Below, in pieces: positions 1 to 7,386 of a stretch of 12,856 nucleotides of DNA. Source of the stretch: Bacteroides sp. UBA7333 (GTDB lineage Bacteria; Bacteroidota; Bacteroidia; Bacteroidales; Bacteroidaceae); assembly GCA_002471195.1 (NCBI GenBank), contig DKPN01000001.1, positions 21,800 through 34,655 of the forward strand, given 5' to 3'. Within the stretch, counting starts at the first letter, position 1, and the number at the start of each line of letters is the position of its first letter. The position numbers and the translations under genes are program-made. The notes beneath the pieces were generated by a model. It saw only the letters and a program-made list of their open reading frames with translations. It searched no databases and was not told where the DNA came from.

Positions 1-353
1 TTGCATTTGATGCATTTATAAATTCTTGGAAACCATTTAAATTTGCTGTATCTTTAATTTATCTATCAGAGGCCAAAGATAATAAAGAAGCGTGGAATAA
101 AATTAAATTAGCTGGTATTAAAGAGTATTTTCACAAGCAATATCCCGATATTGATATAACTTATGATACTGTAAAAAATGATGATTTACTTACAAATTTA
201 GATCATTATATAAATACAAATAATATTGATATAATAACAATAATATCTTATAAACGGAATATTTTTGCTAGATTATTTAATCCTAGCATAGCTAAGAAAA
301 TGATATTTCATACTGATACACCATTATTGGTTATAAATGATAAATTCTTCTAG
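1..353 (+). CDS. Universal stress protein, C-terminal part (5' end outside window)
   Basis: This is an open frame running in from the left edge (first whole codon at base 3) and ending at TAG 351-353, giving 116 visible residues. The sequence looks like the last USP (UspA-type, Rossmann-like alpha/beta) domain of a Bacteroidetes stress protein. It has the helix-strand pattern around GIKEYFHKQYPDIDI, then NIDIITIISYKRN, then the C-terminal block RLFNPSIAKKMIFHTDTPLLVIN. In this family the final strand, ending in PLLV, closes the domain. USPs bind or respond to nucleotides and are cytoplasmic proteins induced under growth arrest or stress, but the exact role of this one cannot be told. Whether it is a single-domain or tandem two-domain protein is not visible. 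It is followed 20 bp later by a perfect 14-bp terminator hairpin. Confidence 0.85.
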   Translation, partial: AFDAFINSWKPFKFAVSLIYLSEAKDNKEAWNKIKLAGIKEYFHKQYPDIDITYDTVKNDDLLTNLDHYINTNNIDIITIISYKRNIFARLFNPSIAKKMIFHTDTPLLVINDKFF

Positions 354-373
354 ATTAATTTCCTTAAATTTTT

Positions 374-411
374 ATGATATAAAGCCATAAGTGGCTTTAT
401 ATCATATTTTT
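374..411 (+). terminator. Rho-independent terminator of the universal stress protein gene
   Basis: A perfect 14-bp stem (374-387 pairing with 392-405) closes on a 4-nt loop TAAG and is followed by ATTTTT. It lies 20 bp after the stop codon, so it should end the stress-protein transcript on the + strand. Confidence 0.8.
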
Positions 412-538
412 AAATTCTTTTATTATGGATAATTTACTCAAATGTTTCAAATTATTGAACTGTTGTACATATTTGAATGATTTATGCAAAGGTAAATAAA
501 TATATAATTAGCATTATGTTTACTATTCATTATGTAAT

Positions 539-575
539 AAAGGCACCACTATTATTTATTATTAGTGGTGCCTTT
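539..575 (-). terminator. Terminator hairpin after the gyrA-TPR unit
   Basis: A 13-bp perfect stem (539-551 with 563-575, core GGCACCACT/AGTGGTGCC) encloses an 11-nt AT-only loop. It begins 4 bp beyond the stop codon of the minus-strand TPR gene. The 5' arm carries A residues and the 3' arm U residues on either strand. The position fits a terminator of the minus-strand unit, although the U run after the stem is short on that strand and longer on the + strand, so it may work in both directions. Confidence 0.7.
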
Positions 576-578
576 TGT

Positions 579-1796
579 TTATTGCATTATCTTTTCAATT
601 TCTTCAAATTGAGGTCCCATATTAAGGTTATAATATATTCTATATAAACCAGGAGCCCATAAATCTGTTTGATCAGGACGGAGTGATCTTACCTTTTCGT
701 AATAAGGCATAGCTTCTTCATACATTTTTTTTATTTTAGCTTGATCCGTTGCATAGTTTGCATCATTTACATTTGTTGTTGCAGCATCTGAAACTTCTTG
801 TGCTTTAGTTAGAAGCACCAAAGCAAGATTAGAGTATGCTTCAGCGTATTCAGGATCTACGGCAATTGTCTTCTTGTAAAAATCGATTGCATTATCATAA
901 TCTTTCATGTTATGATATAGATAAGCTTTAACATACAAGTATAACTTATCATTAGGAGACTTAGCCAACATATCGTTAACAAAATCCATTGCTTTTTCAG
1001 GTTGATTAGATGTATTGTAATAATCCACCAAGTTGGCAAAAAAGTAAGGATTATTTGAGAATTTAACAATACCCTCTTGTAGAGTAGCTACCCAATTATC
1101 GTTCTCACCTTTTGTTTTTTGAGCTTCTGCCAACAATTGCAAAGCGACTGAACCATTTTCTTTATCGTTTACAGCAATAGGTGCATACTTCATGATAGCG
1201 TCATGATCTTCAACATTATTAGCAGCCAATAAAGCATAATAAGCAATTTGTGGTAATAATGTATCAGTAGCAGCAATGTTTGCTTTTTCATTGAGCATTG
1301 GATAAGATGCTGATTCTACATAGGTTCCGAAATATTTTAATGCAGATTTGCTATCGTTTCTATTGAAAGACTCAATACCACCATTAATTAGATTTCCACG
1401 TTCTGCAATCATAGAAGCTGCGTTCGTTCTTCTGTATTTGTTTTTGATTTTGCCTTTTTCATTAGGGACTTGCGCTAATTCGTCGCATTTTTGGAAGTAT
1501 TCAAACATTTTTAAAATGCTATTATATACTGTCATTGTATCGTAAGGTTTTTGCAAAAATGCATTTTTCATTTCCTCCTCATTGATACGTTTTTGAATTA
1601 GACCAGCTACATCCCACGTTGCTGCATCGCTGCTTGTTTCAGGATTTACTAGGGCTTCATTAATTAGTTGCTCTGCTTTAGCGAAATTAGGCTTTACATC
1701 ATTTGCAATTGTGCGTGCCTCTTTTACATTTTTTTGTTGTGCAAAAGAGAAACCAAAAGCCATTAATAACACCATTGAAAATAATATTCTTTTCAT
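579..1796 (-). CDS. Secreted tetratricopeptide repeat (TPR) protein
   Basis: A 405-residue protein of unknown specific function. Residues 1-19 form a clear signal peptide (MKR, hydrophobic core, likely cleavage after FSFA before QQ) with no lipobox cysteine, so the mature protein is probably periplasmic and soluble. The rest is almost entirely helical. Residues about 36-80 and 140-240 look like divergent TPR-like helical pairs, residues about 251-318 contain the clearest TPRs (for example the DYDNAIDFYKKTIAVDPEYAEAY repeat region), and another lies near 357-390. TPR proteins usually act as protein-binding scaffolds; no enzymatic motif is present. The start at 1796 is supported by the signal peptide directly after it. 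The gene begins 29 bp after the gyrA stop, with no terminator or -7 element between, so co-transcription with gyrA is likely (inference). A hairpin follows its stop. Confidence 0.85.
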   Translation of the reverse strand: MKRILFSMVLLMAFGFSFAQQKNVKEARTIANDVKPNFAKAEQLINEALVNPETSSDAATWDVAGLIQKRINEEEMKNAFLQKPYDTMTVYNSILKMFEYFQKCDELAQVPNEKGKIKNKYRRTNAASMIAERGNLINGGIESFNRNDSKSALKYFGTYVESASYPMLNEKANIAATDTLLPQIAYYALLAANNVEDHDAIMKYAPIAVNDKENGSVALQLLAEAQKTKGENDNWVATLQEGIVKFSNNPYFFANLVDYYNTSNQPEKAMDFVNDMLAKSPNDKLYLYVKAYLYHNMKDYDNAIDFYKKTIAVDPEYAEAYSNLALVLLTKAQEVSDAATTNVNDANYATDQAKIKKMYEEAMPYYEKVRSLRPDQTDLWAPGLYRIYYNLNMGPQFEEIEKIMQ

Positions 1797-1825
1797 GACT
1801 ATATTTTGATTAGTTAATAAATTAT

Positions 1826-4372
1826 TTATTCAGTAATTTGTTCATTAGAGTTGTCATCCACTATTTCGGGCTGATCATTGATAATATTTCCCTCTGCTTC
1901 TTCTACAGGAATTTCATCCTCTAGACTTTCAGAAGTTACTTTACATACTGATCCTATTTGATCATTACGTTTTTCAAGATTTATCAGACGAACACCTTGT
2001 GTAGCACGACCCATAACACGGATATCAGCAACTTTCAATCTCAATGTAATGCCTGATTTATTGATAATCATAAGGTCATTATCATCTGTAACAGATTTAA
2101 TTGCAACAAGTTTACCTGTTTTATCGGTAATGTTCATTGTTTTAACACCTTTACCCCCCCTATTTGTTTTACGATAGTCTTCAATTTCTGAACGTTTTCC
2201 ATAGCCTTGTTCAGAAACTACCATTACAGATTCGGTTTGAAGGTCTTTTATACAGATCATTCCAATCACTTCATCTTGTCCATCTTGATCTAAAGTGATA
2301 CCACGCACACCCGTTGCTGTTCTTCCCATTACGCGTACAGCTGCTTCATGGAATCGAATAGCACGACCATTGCGATTTGCAATAATAATCTCATTGTTTC
2401 CATTTGTCATTCTAACATCAATTACGCTATCATCTTCACGAATAGTAATTGCATTTACACCATTTTGGCGTGGACGCGAATATTGTTCGAGTAATGTTTT
2501 CTTTATTACGCCATTTTTAGTACAAAACAATACATAATGGCTATTAATATAGTCTTTATCTTCTAAGCTTTTTACGCGTAAGTATGCTGTAACTGCATCA
2601 TCAGAGTCAATGTTAAGCAAATTTTGAATAGCTCTACCCTTTGATGTTTTACTACCTTCAGGGATTGCATATACTTTAAGCCAATAACATTTACCTTTTT
2701 GTGTAAAGAACATCATTGTATTATGCATTGTTGCAGGATAAATGTGTTCAACAAAATCCTCATCTCTTGTTTCAGAGCCTTTTGACCCTACGCCACCACG
2801 ATTTTGCGCGCGGAATTCAGTTAATGGAGTACGCTTGATATAACCCATATGCGAGATTGTGATAATCATTTCATCATCTGCATAGAAGTCTTCAGGGTTG
2901 AATTCTTCAGATGAATAAACGATTTCTGAACGGCGTTCGTCACCATATTTCGCTTTAACTTCTGCCAAATCATCTTTAATCACATTGCGGCATATTTCAT
3001 CATCGGTCAAGATGCTTTCGAGATATGCTATTTGCTTCATAATATCTTCATATTCAGCATGTAGCTGGTCTTGAAGAAGTCCGGTCAGTTGACGAAGACG
3101 CATTTCAACAATGGCACGTGCTTGAATTTCGGTAAGTTGGAAGCGTTCTATTAAGCCTGCAATAGCCTCTGCCGGAGTTTTTGCTGCACGAATAATACGG
3201 ATTACCTCATCAATATTGTCAGATGCAATAATTAAACCTTCGAGTATATGTGCACGTTCTCTGGCTTTGCGTAAATCAAACTCAGTGCGACGGATTACAA
3301 CTTCGTGTCTATGTTCTACGAAGTTTTTAATCATATCTTTTAAGTTCAACGTACGTGGACGACCGTGTACAAGAGCCACATTATTAACACCAAATGATGT
3401 TTGCAATGCAGTCATTTTGTACAATTTATTGAGTACAACGCTGGCATTCGCATCGCGTTTGATATCAATAACAATTCGCATACCATCGCGATCCGATTCA
3501 TCGTTAGCATTTGAAATACCTTCGATTCTCTTATCGTTTACGAGGTCGGCAATGTATTTTATTAATTCGGCTTTATTTACGTTATATGGGATTTCTGTAA
3601 CAACGATCTTATCATGATTGTGTTCAGTTTCAATTTCGGCTTTAGCGCGCATTACTACACGACCACGTCCGGTAAGGTAAGCTTCGCGTACGCCACTAAT
3701 GCCATAAATATATCCGCCTGTTGGAAAGTCGGGAGCTTTTACATAATTCATTAGCTCTTCAACCTCTACTTCAGGATGATTAATATATGCTTCACATGCA
3801 TCAATGACTTCCGATAAATTATGAGGAGGCATATTTGTTGCCATACCTACAGCAATCCCCGAAGCACCATTTACCAATAGGTTTGGTATTCGAGTTGGCA
3901 TCACTGTGGGTTCTGAAAGCGTATTATCAAAGTTAGGTACGAAATCGACAGTGTCTTTGTAAAGATCATCCATCATTGTTTCGCCCAATTTATTAAGTCG
4001 AGCCTCGGTATAACGCATCGCTGCAGGACTATCACCATCTACAGAACCAAAGTTTCCTTGACCATCTACCAAAGGATAACGCATTGCCCAATCTTGCGCC
4101 ATACGCACCATGGCTAAATATACTGAAGAGTCGCCATGTGGGTGATATTTACCCAATACTTCACCGACAATTCTGGCTGATTTTTTGTAAGGTTTGTCTG
4201 ATGTATTTCCCAACTCCATCATTCCGTATAAAATACGGCGATGAACGGGCTTGAATCCATCTCTAACATCTGGAAGAGCACGAGAAACAATCACCGACAT
4301 TGAATAATCAATGTAAGATGATTTCATTTCTTCCTCGATATTAATCTTTATAATTCTGTCTTGTTCAAGCAT
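1826..4372 (-). CDS. gyrA: DNA gyrase subunit A
   Basis: This is the breakage-reunion subunit of gyrase, which with GyrB introduces negative supercoils using ATP. It has 848 residues, within the normal range. The N-terminal winged-helix/tower region (about 30-480) contains the catalytic tyrosine Y121 in AAMRYTEARL. The quinolone-resistance region is HGDSSVYLAMVR: S82 corresponds to E. coli Ser83 and is intact, while L86 occupies the Asp87 position. From about residue 500 a six-bladed beta-pinwheel DNA-wrapping domain follows. Its GyrA box reads QNRGGVG (523-529) instead of QRRGGKG, with a related TNRGGKG at 736-742. An acidic tail (about 817-848) ends the protein. ParC/GrlA is the alternative, but ParC-type proteins lack a recognisable box and a full set of blades, so GyrA is favoured. 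The start MLEQDRIIKINIEEEM is typical. The upstream gene proS has its own terminator, so gyrA should have its own promoter. Confidence 0.96.
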   Translation of the reverse strand: MLEQDRIIKINIEEEMKSSYIDYSMSVIVSRALPDVRDGFKPVHRRILYGMMELGNTSDKPYKKSARIVGEVLGKYHPHGDSSVYLAMVRMAQDWAMRYPLVDGQGNFGSVDGDSPAAMRYTEARLNKLGETMMDDLYKDTVDFVPNFDNTLSEPTVMPTRIPNLLVNGASGIAVGMATNMPPHNLSEVIDACEAYINHPEVEVEELMNYVKAPDFPTGGYIYGISGVREAYLTGRGRVVMRAKAEIETEHNHDKIVVTEIPYNVNKAELIKYIADLVNDKRIEGISNANDESDRDGMRIVIDIKRDANASVVLNKLYKMTALQTSFGVNNVALVHGRPRTLNLKDMIKNFVEHRHEVVIRRTEFDLRKARERAHILEGLIIASDNIDEVIRIIRAAKTPAEAIAGLIERFQLTEIQARAIVEMRLRQLTGLLQDQLHAEYEDIMKQIAYLESILTDDEICRNVIKDDLAEVKAKYGDERRSEIVYSSEEFNPEDFYADDEMIITISHMGYIKRTPLTEFRAQNRGGVGSKGSETRDEDFVEHIYPATMHNTMMFFTQKGKCYWLKVYAIPEGSKTSKGRAIQNLLNIDSDDAVTAYLRVKSLEDKDYINSHYVLFCTKNGVIKKTLLEQYSRPRQNGVNAITIREDDSVIDVRMTNGNNEIIIANRNGRAIRFHEAAVRVMGRTATGVRGITLDQDGQDEVIGMICIKDLQTESVMVVSEQGYGKRSEIEDYRKTNRGGKGVKTMNITDKTGKLVAIKSVTDDNDLMIINKSGITLRLKVADIRVMGRATQGVRLINLEKRNDQIGSVCKVTSESLEDEIPVEEAEGNIINDQPEIVDDNSNEQITE

Positions 4373-4418
4373 TTAAGAAGATTATTAATTATACATTCTT
4401 GGTTTGTTAAAAACCATG

Positions 4419-4448
4419 CTAAATTAGTACTTTTCTATGATATACAAA
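4419..4448 (-). promoter_or_regulatory. Possible gyrA promoter (imperfect Bacteroidetes type)
   Basis: On the minus strand TTTG (4448-4445) is followed after 18 bp by TAATTTAG (4426-4419), one base away from the Bacteroidetes -7 consensus TAnnTTTG. It lies about 47 bp upstream of the gyrA ATG and downstream of the proS terminator. The gap is AT-rich and the -7 match imperfect, so this is only the best candidate seen. Confidence 0.35.
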
Positions 4449-4518
4449 AGCTTTTATGGTATAAACTTTTATATAAAATTTATATTTTTCAGCGATTTAG
4501 AGATGGGTGTTGTATAAT

Positions 4519-4564
4519 AAAAATAGTTGAATATTCTCTCAATAAAAAAGAGAATATTCAACTA
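4519..4564 (-). terminator. Rho-independent terminator of proS
   Basis: A perfect 16-bp stem (4524-4539 with 4549-4564) has a 9-nt loop. On the minus strand it is followed by TTTTT (complement of 4519-4523). It starts about 30 bp after the proS stop codon and separates proS from gyrA. Confidence 0.85.
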
Positions 4565-4593
4565 CTATATTTAATTCATTTATTATTGCCTGT

Positions 4594-6087
4594 TTAGTAA
4601 GCACGAGCGAAAACCACGCGACATTCAGATGGTTTGCCGGTTACCATACATGTTCCAGGTTTTTTATCATCTTCTGTGAGTGTATCGAAAGGTATACAAC
4701 GAATGGTAGCTTTGGTTTCTTCCTTAATTTTTTCTTCTGTTTCAGGAGTACCATCCCAATGTGCCATTATGAATCCACCTTTTTCGATTTCTTCTTTAAA
4801 TTCTTCGTAAGTGTTTACTGATCGAGTACGATTTTTGCGCATATCAAGAGCTTTTTGATATATATTTGCTTGAATTTCGTCAAGTAAATTTTTCACAAAA
4901 TCTTCAATGCCGTCGCATGATACAGTTTCTTTACTTAAAGTATCGCGGCGCATTACTTCCATCGTATTGTTTTCTAAATCTCTAGCGCCCATTACAAGAC
5001 GTACGGGTACACCTTTTAATTCATAGTCTGCAAATTTGAAACCAGGACGTTTGTTGTCTGAGTTGTCATATTTCACAGAGATGCCCATTGATTTGAATTT
5101 GGCTACTATGCCGGCAACTTTATCGTTTATTTGATTCAGTTGTTCTTCGCCTTTATATATAGGAACAATTACAACTTGAATTGGTGCTAATACAGGAGGC
5201 AATACAAGTCCGTTATCGTCAGAGTGTGTCATAATTAAGGCGCCCATCAAACGAGTTGAAACACCCCATGAAGTAGCCCATACGTATTCCATTTTATTTT
5301 CTTTGTTCACAAACTGAACGTCGAATGCTTTTGCAAAGTTTTGTCCTAAGAAATGTGATGTACCACTTTGCAATGCCTTACCATCTTGCATCATTGCTTC
5401 GATAGTATAGGTATCAAGTGCACCGGCAAAACGTTCATTTGCCGATTTTACACCGGTTACCACCGGTACTGCCATATGTTTTTCTGCAAATTCGGCATAT
5501 ACATTTAGCATACGAACAGCCTCTTCTTCGGCTTCTTGACGGGTGGCATGCGCTGTATGTCCTTCTTGCCATAAGAATTCGGCAGTACGCAAAAACAAAC
5601 GAGTACGCATCTCCCATCGCATTACATTTGCCCATTGGTTCACCAAAATAGGAAGATCACGATAAGAGTTAATCCAATTTCTATATGTATTCCAAATAAT
5701 TGTTTCTGAAGTAGGACGAATAATTAATTCTTCTTCTAATTTTGCATTTGGATCAACAACCACACCTTTTCCTTCAGGGTCATTCATCAGGCGGTGATGT
5801 GTTACAACTGCACATTCTTTTGCAAAACCTTCTACGTGTTCTGCTTCACGGCTAAGAAATGATTTTGGAATTAGAAGCGGAAAATATGCATTAACGTGAC
5901 CAGTTTCTTTGAACATATCGTCTAGTTGACGTTGCATTTTCTCCCAAATCGCATATCCGTAAGGTTTGATAACCATACATCCACGCACAGCAGATTGCTC
6001 TGCTAAATCAGCTTTTACCACCAAATCATTGTACCATTGCGAATAATTTTCGCTACGCTTGGTAAGGTCTTTCAGTTCTTTTGCCAT
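4594..6087 (-). CDS. proS: Proline--tRNA ligase, archaeal/eukaryote-like type without editing domain
   Basis: This enzyme charges tRNA-Pro with proline in the cytoplasm. At 497 residues ending in tyrosine (VVFARAY) it is the short type-3 ProRS, lacking the INS editing domain of E. coli ProS. Class II motifs are visible: motif 1 around YFPLLIPKSFL (68-78), the proline loop RPTSE (124-128), motif 2 from RWEMRTRLFLRTAEFLWQEGHTAH (157-180), and motif 3 with GVSTRLMGALIMTHSDDNG (275-293). The anticodon-binding domain spans about 300-400 and a C-terminal domain about 410-497. The C-terminal domain normally holds a four-cysteine zinc site. Here the first pair is replaced (AHWDGTPETEEK, 442-453) and only C480 of the second pair remains, so zinc is probably not bound. 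The start MAKELKDLTKR fits the family. The gene is flanked by terminators and looks monocistronic. Confidence 0.95.
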   Translation of the reverse strand: MAKELKDLTKRSENYSQWYNDLVVKADLAEQSAVRGCMVIKPYGYAIWEKMQRQLDDMFKETGHVNAYFPLLIPKSFLSREAEHVEGFAKECAVVTHHRLMNDPEGKGVVVDPNAKLEEELIIRPTSETIIWNTYRNWINSYRDLPILVNQWANVMRWEMRTRLFLRTAEFLWQEGHTAHATRQEAEEEAVRMLNVYAEFAEKHMAVPVVTGVKSANERFAGALDTYTIEAMMQDGKALQSGTSHFLGQNFAKAFDVQFVNKENKMEYVWATSWGVSTRLMGALIMTHSDDNGLVLPPVLAPIQVVIVPIYKGEEQLNQINDKVAGIVAKFKSMGISVKYDNSDNKRPGFKFADYELKGVPVRLVMGARDLENNTMEVMRRDTLSKETVSCDGIEDFVKNLLDEIQANIYQKALDMRKNRTRSVNTYEEFKEEIEKGGFIMAHWDGTPETEEKIKEETKATIRCIPFDTLTEDDKKPGTCMVTGKPSECRVVFARAY

Positions 6088-6128
6088 TATATTTATCTTT
6101 AGTTTTTTGTTTTCTTTGATTCAAACTG

Positions 6129-6136
6129 CAAAAGTA
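6129..6136 (-). promoter_or_regulatory. Bacteroidetes -7 element upstream of proS
   Basis: On the minus strand the sequence is TACTTTTG, an exact TAnnTTTG match, ending 41 bp before the proS ATG. No clear TTTG is seen at the -33 distance. The expected transcript start is near 6122, giving a leader of roughly 35 nt with no Shine-Dalgarno sequence. Confidence 0.6.
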
Positions 6137-6322
6137 CAAAAAATGCTCTAATCTATTGTTTGTATTTTTTCCTTTTTTTATTTCAAAATTGATTATTGCA
6201 CCATTAAATGATGGTTTTTTCAGGTATACGATTCGTCTGTTGTAGTTTGTTGCATTCTATATAATTAAATGTAGATGTTTATTGCATTAAATATTAAGAA
6301 GAATATTGTAGAATGTATGGAG

Positions 6323-6378
6323 TTATAAAACAAGCGTGGGCAATCCTGAAATAAAGATTGCCCACGCTTGTTTTATAA
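6323..6378 (-). terminator. Long terminator hairpin after dapA
   Basis: A perfect 23-bp stem (6323-6345 with 6356-6378) has a 10-nt loop. The GC-rich core GCGTGGGC is flanked by A4 on one arm and T4 on the other, giving a terminator that should work on either strand. It begins 9 bp after the dapA stop codon. The remaining gap to proS (6137-6322) shows no gene or other clear element. Confidence 0.85.
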
Positions 6379-6386
6379 TAGTTAAA

Positions 6387-7280
6387 TTAGCATTTAATAT
6401 TTAATTCGTTCAAAACTTGTCTTATCGACTCAAATGTTGTTATTCGAGTGGGCACAAGTGGCAAACGTAGCTTGTTTTCAATCATCCCCATTACATTTAA
6501 AATCGATTTTACTCCGGCAGGATTGCCATCGACAAAAAGAAGATCGAACAATTCGGTGAAACGGTGATGTATAGTTAATGCATTTTTAAAGTCACCTTGT
6601 AGGGCTAAACGTGTCATTTTACTAAACTCTCTTGGAAACGCATTGCCGATAACAGAGATAACCCCAATTGCTCCTAATGTGATTAATGGGAAGGTAATAC
6701 CATCATCGCCGGATATTACTCCAAAATTATCGGGTTTATTTTTTATGATATCATCCATTTGGGTGATATTGCCAGATGCCTCTTTAATAGCAATGACATT
6801 GCTGAAGTCATTTGCAATTCGTAATGTAGTGGCTGCTGTCATATTTACACCGGTTCTTCCGGGTACATTATATAGTACAATAGGTAGCTCAGTAGCTTCT
6901 GCTATTGCTTTGTAATGCTGGTAAATACCCTCTTGTGATGGCTTGTTGTAATATGGCACAACCGATAGTATGGCGTCAACACCGGTAAAATCATCATTTT
7001 TTAACTTTTCTACTACCGCACGCGTATTATTTCCTCCAACGCCTAGTAAAATAGGAATTCGGCCATTTACACGATCGATAACCATTTTCTTTATTTTATC
7101 TTTCTCTTCTTCAGTTAACGTTGGGGTTTCGGCCGTAGTGCCTAATACACATAAAAAATCGGCATTATTTTGAACAAGATAATCAACCATACGCATTAAT
7201 GCAATATAATCGATGCTTTCGTCCTCTTTGAAGGGAGTAATTAATGCTACTCCCATACCTTTCAATTTAGTTTGTATCAT
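6387..7280 (-). CDS. dapA: 4-hydroxy-tetrahydrodipicolinate synthase
   Basis: This enzyme condenses pyruvate with aspartate semialdehyde, the first committed step to diaminopimelate and lysine, in the cytoplasm. It has 297 residues, the usual TIM-barrel length. The Schiff-base lysine is K166 in VIAIKEASGN. Other active-site residues are visible: T48-T49 in GTTAET, Y111 in PYYNKP, Y137 in LYNVPGR and R142. At positions equivalent to the E. coli lysine-feedback site, His53, His56 and Glu84 become E57, K60 and A88, so inhibition by lysine may be weak or absent (inference from alignment by eye). The start MIQTKLKGMGVALITPF fits the family. The gene lies 106 bp downstream of ligA on the same strand with no hairpin between, but has its own promoter-like site, so it may be transcribed both ways. 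Related aldolases (N-acetylneuraminate lyase) are less likely given the GTTAET and YNVPGR motifs. Confidence 0.93.
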   Translation of the reverse strand: MIQTKLKGMGVALITPFKEDESIDYIALMRMVDYLVQNNADFLCVLGTTAETPTLTEEEKDKIKKMVIDRVNGRIPILLGVGGNNTRAVVEKLKNDDFTGVDAILSVVPYYNKPSQEGIYQHYKAIAEATELPIVLYNVPGRTGVNMTAATTLRIANDFSNVIAIKEASGNITQMDDIIKNKPDNFGVISGDDGITFPLITLGAIGVISVIGNAFPREFSKMTRLALQGDFKNALTIHHRFTELFDLLFVDGNPAGVKSILNVMGMIENKLRLPLVPTRITTFESIRQVLNELNIKC

Positions 7281-7318
7281 GGATGTATTTTATGATAGTC
7301 TCAAAGTATTTATAGCCG

Positions 7319-7352
7319 CAAAAGTAAGAATATTTTCCATTTTACCGCCAAA
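7319..7352 (-). promoter_or_regulatory. Promoter upstream of dapA (Bacteroidetes type)
   Basis: On the minus strand TTTG (7352-7349) is followed after 22 bp by TACTTTTG (7326-7319), an exact TAnnTTTG -7 element. The element ends 38 bp before the dapA ATG and lies downstream of the ligA stop, so dapA can be expressed independently of ligA. Confidence 0.65.
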
Positions 7353-7386
7353 AATTGAATATAAAAAAGCAAATGATAGAAAAATG

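Noticed and set aside
3216..3617. 133-codon open frame on the + strand
   Set aside because: It lies wholly antisense to conserved gyrA coding sequence and its translation shows no domain-like pattern.
4361..4597. 78-codon open frame on the + strand in the gyrA-proS gap
   Set aside because: It runs through the gyrA leader and the proS terminator stem and has an AT-driven composition; no sign of a real protein.
6200..6221. ACCAT/ATGGT mini-hairpin followed by a T run upstream of proS (+ strand)
   Set aside because: The stem is only 5 bp and there is no + strand transcript for it to end.
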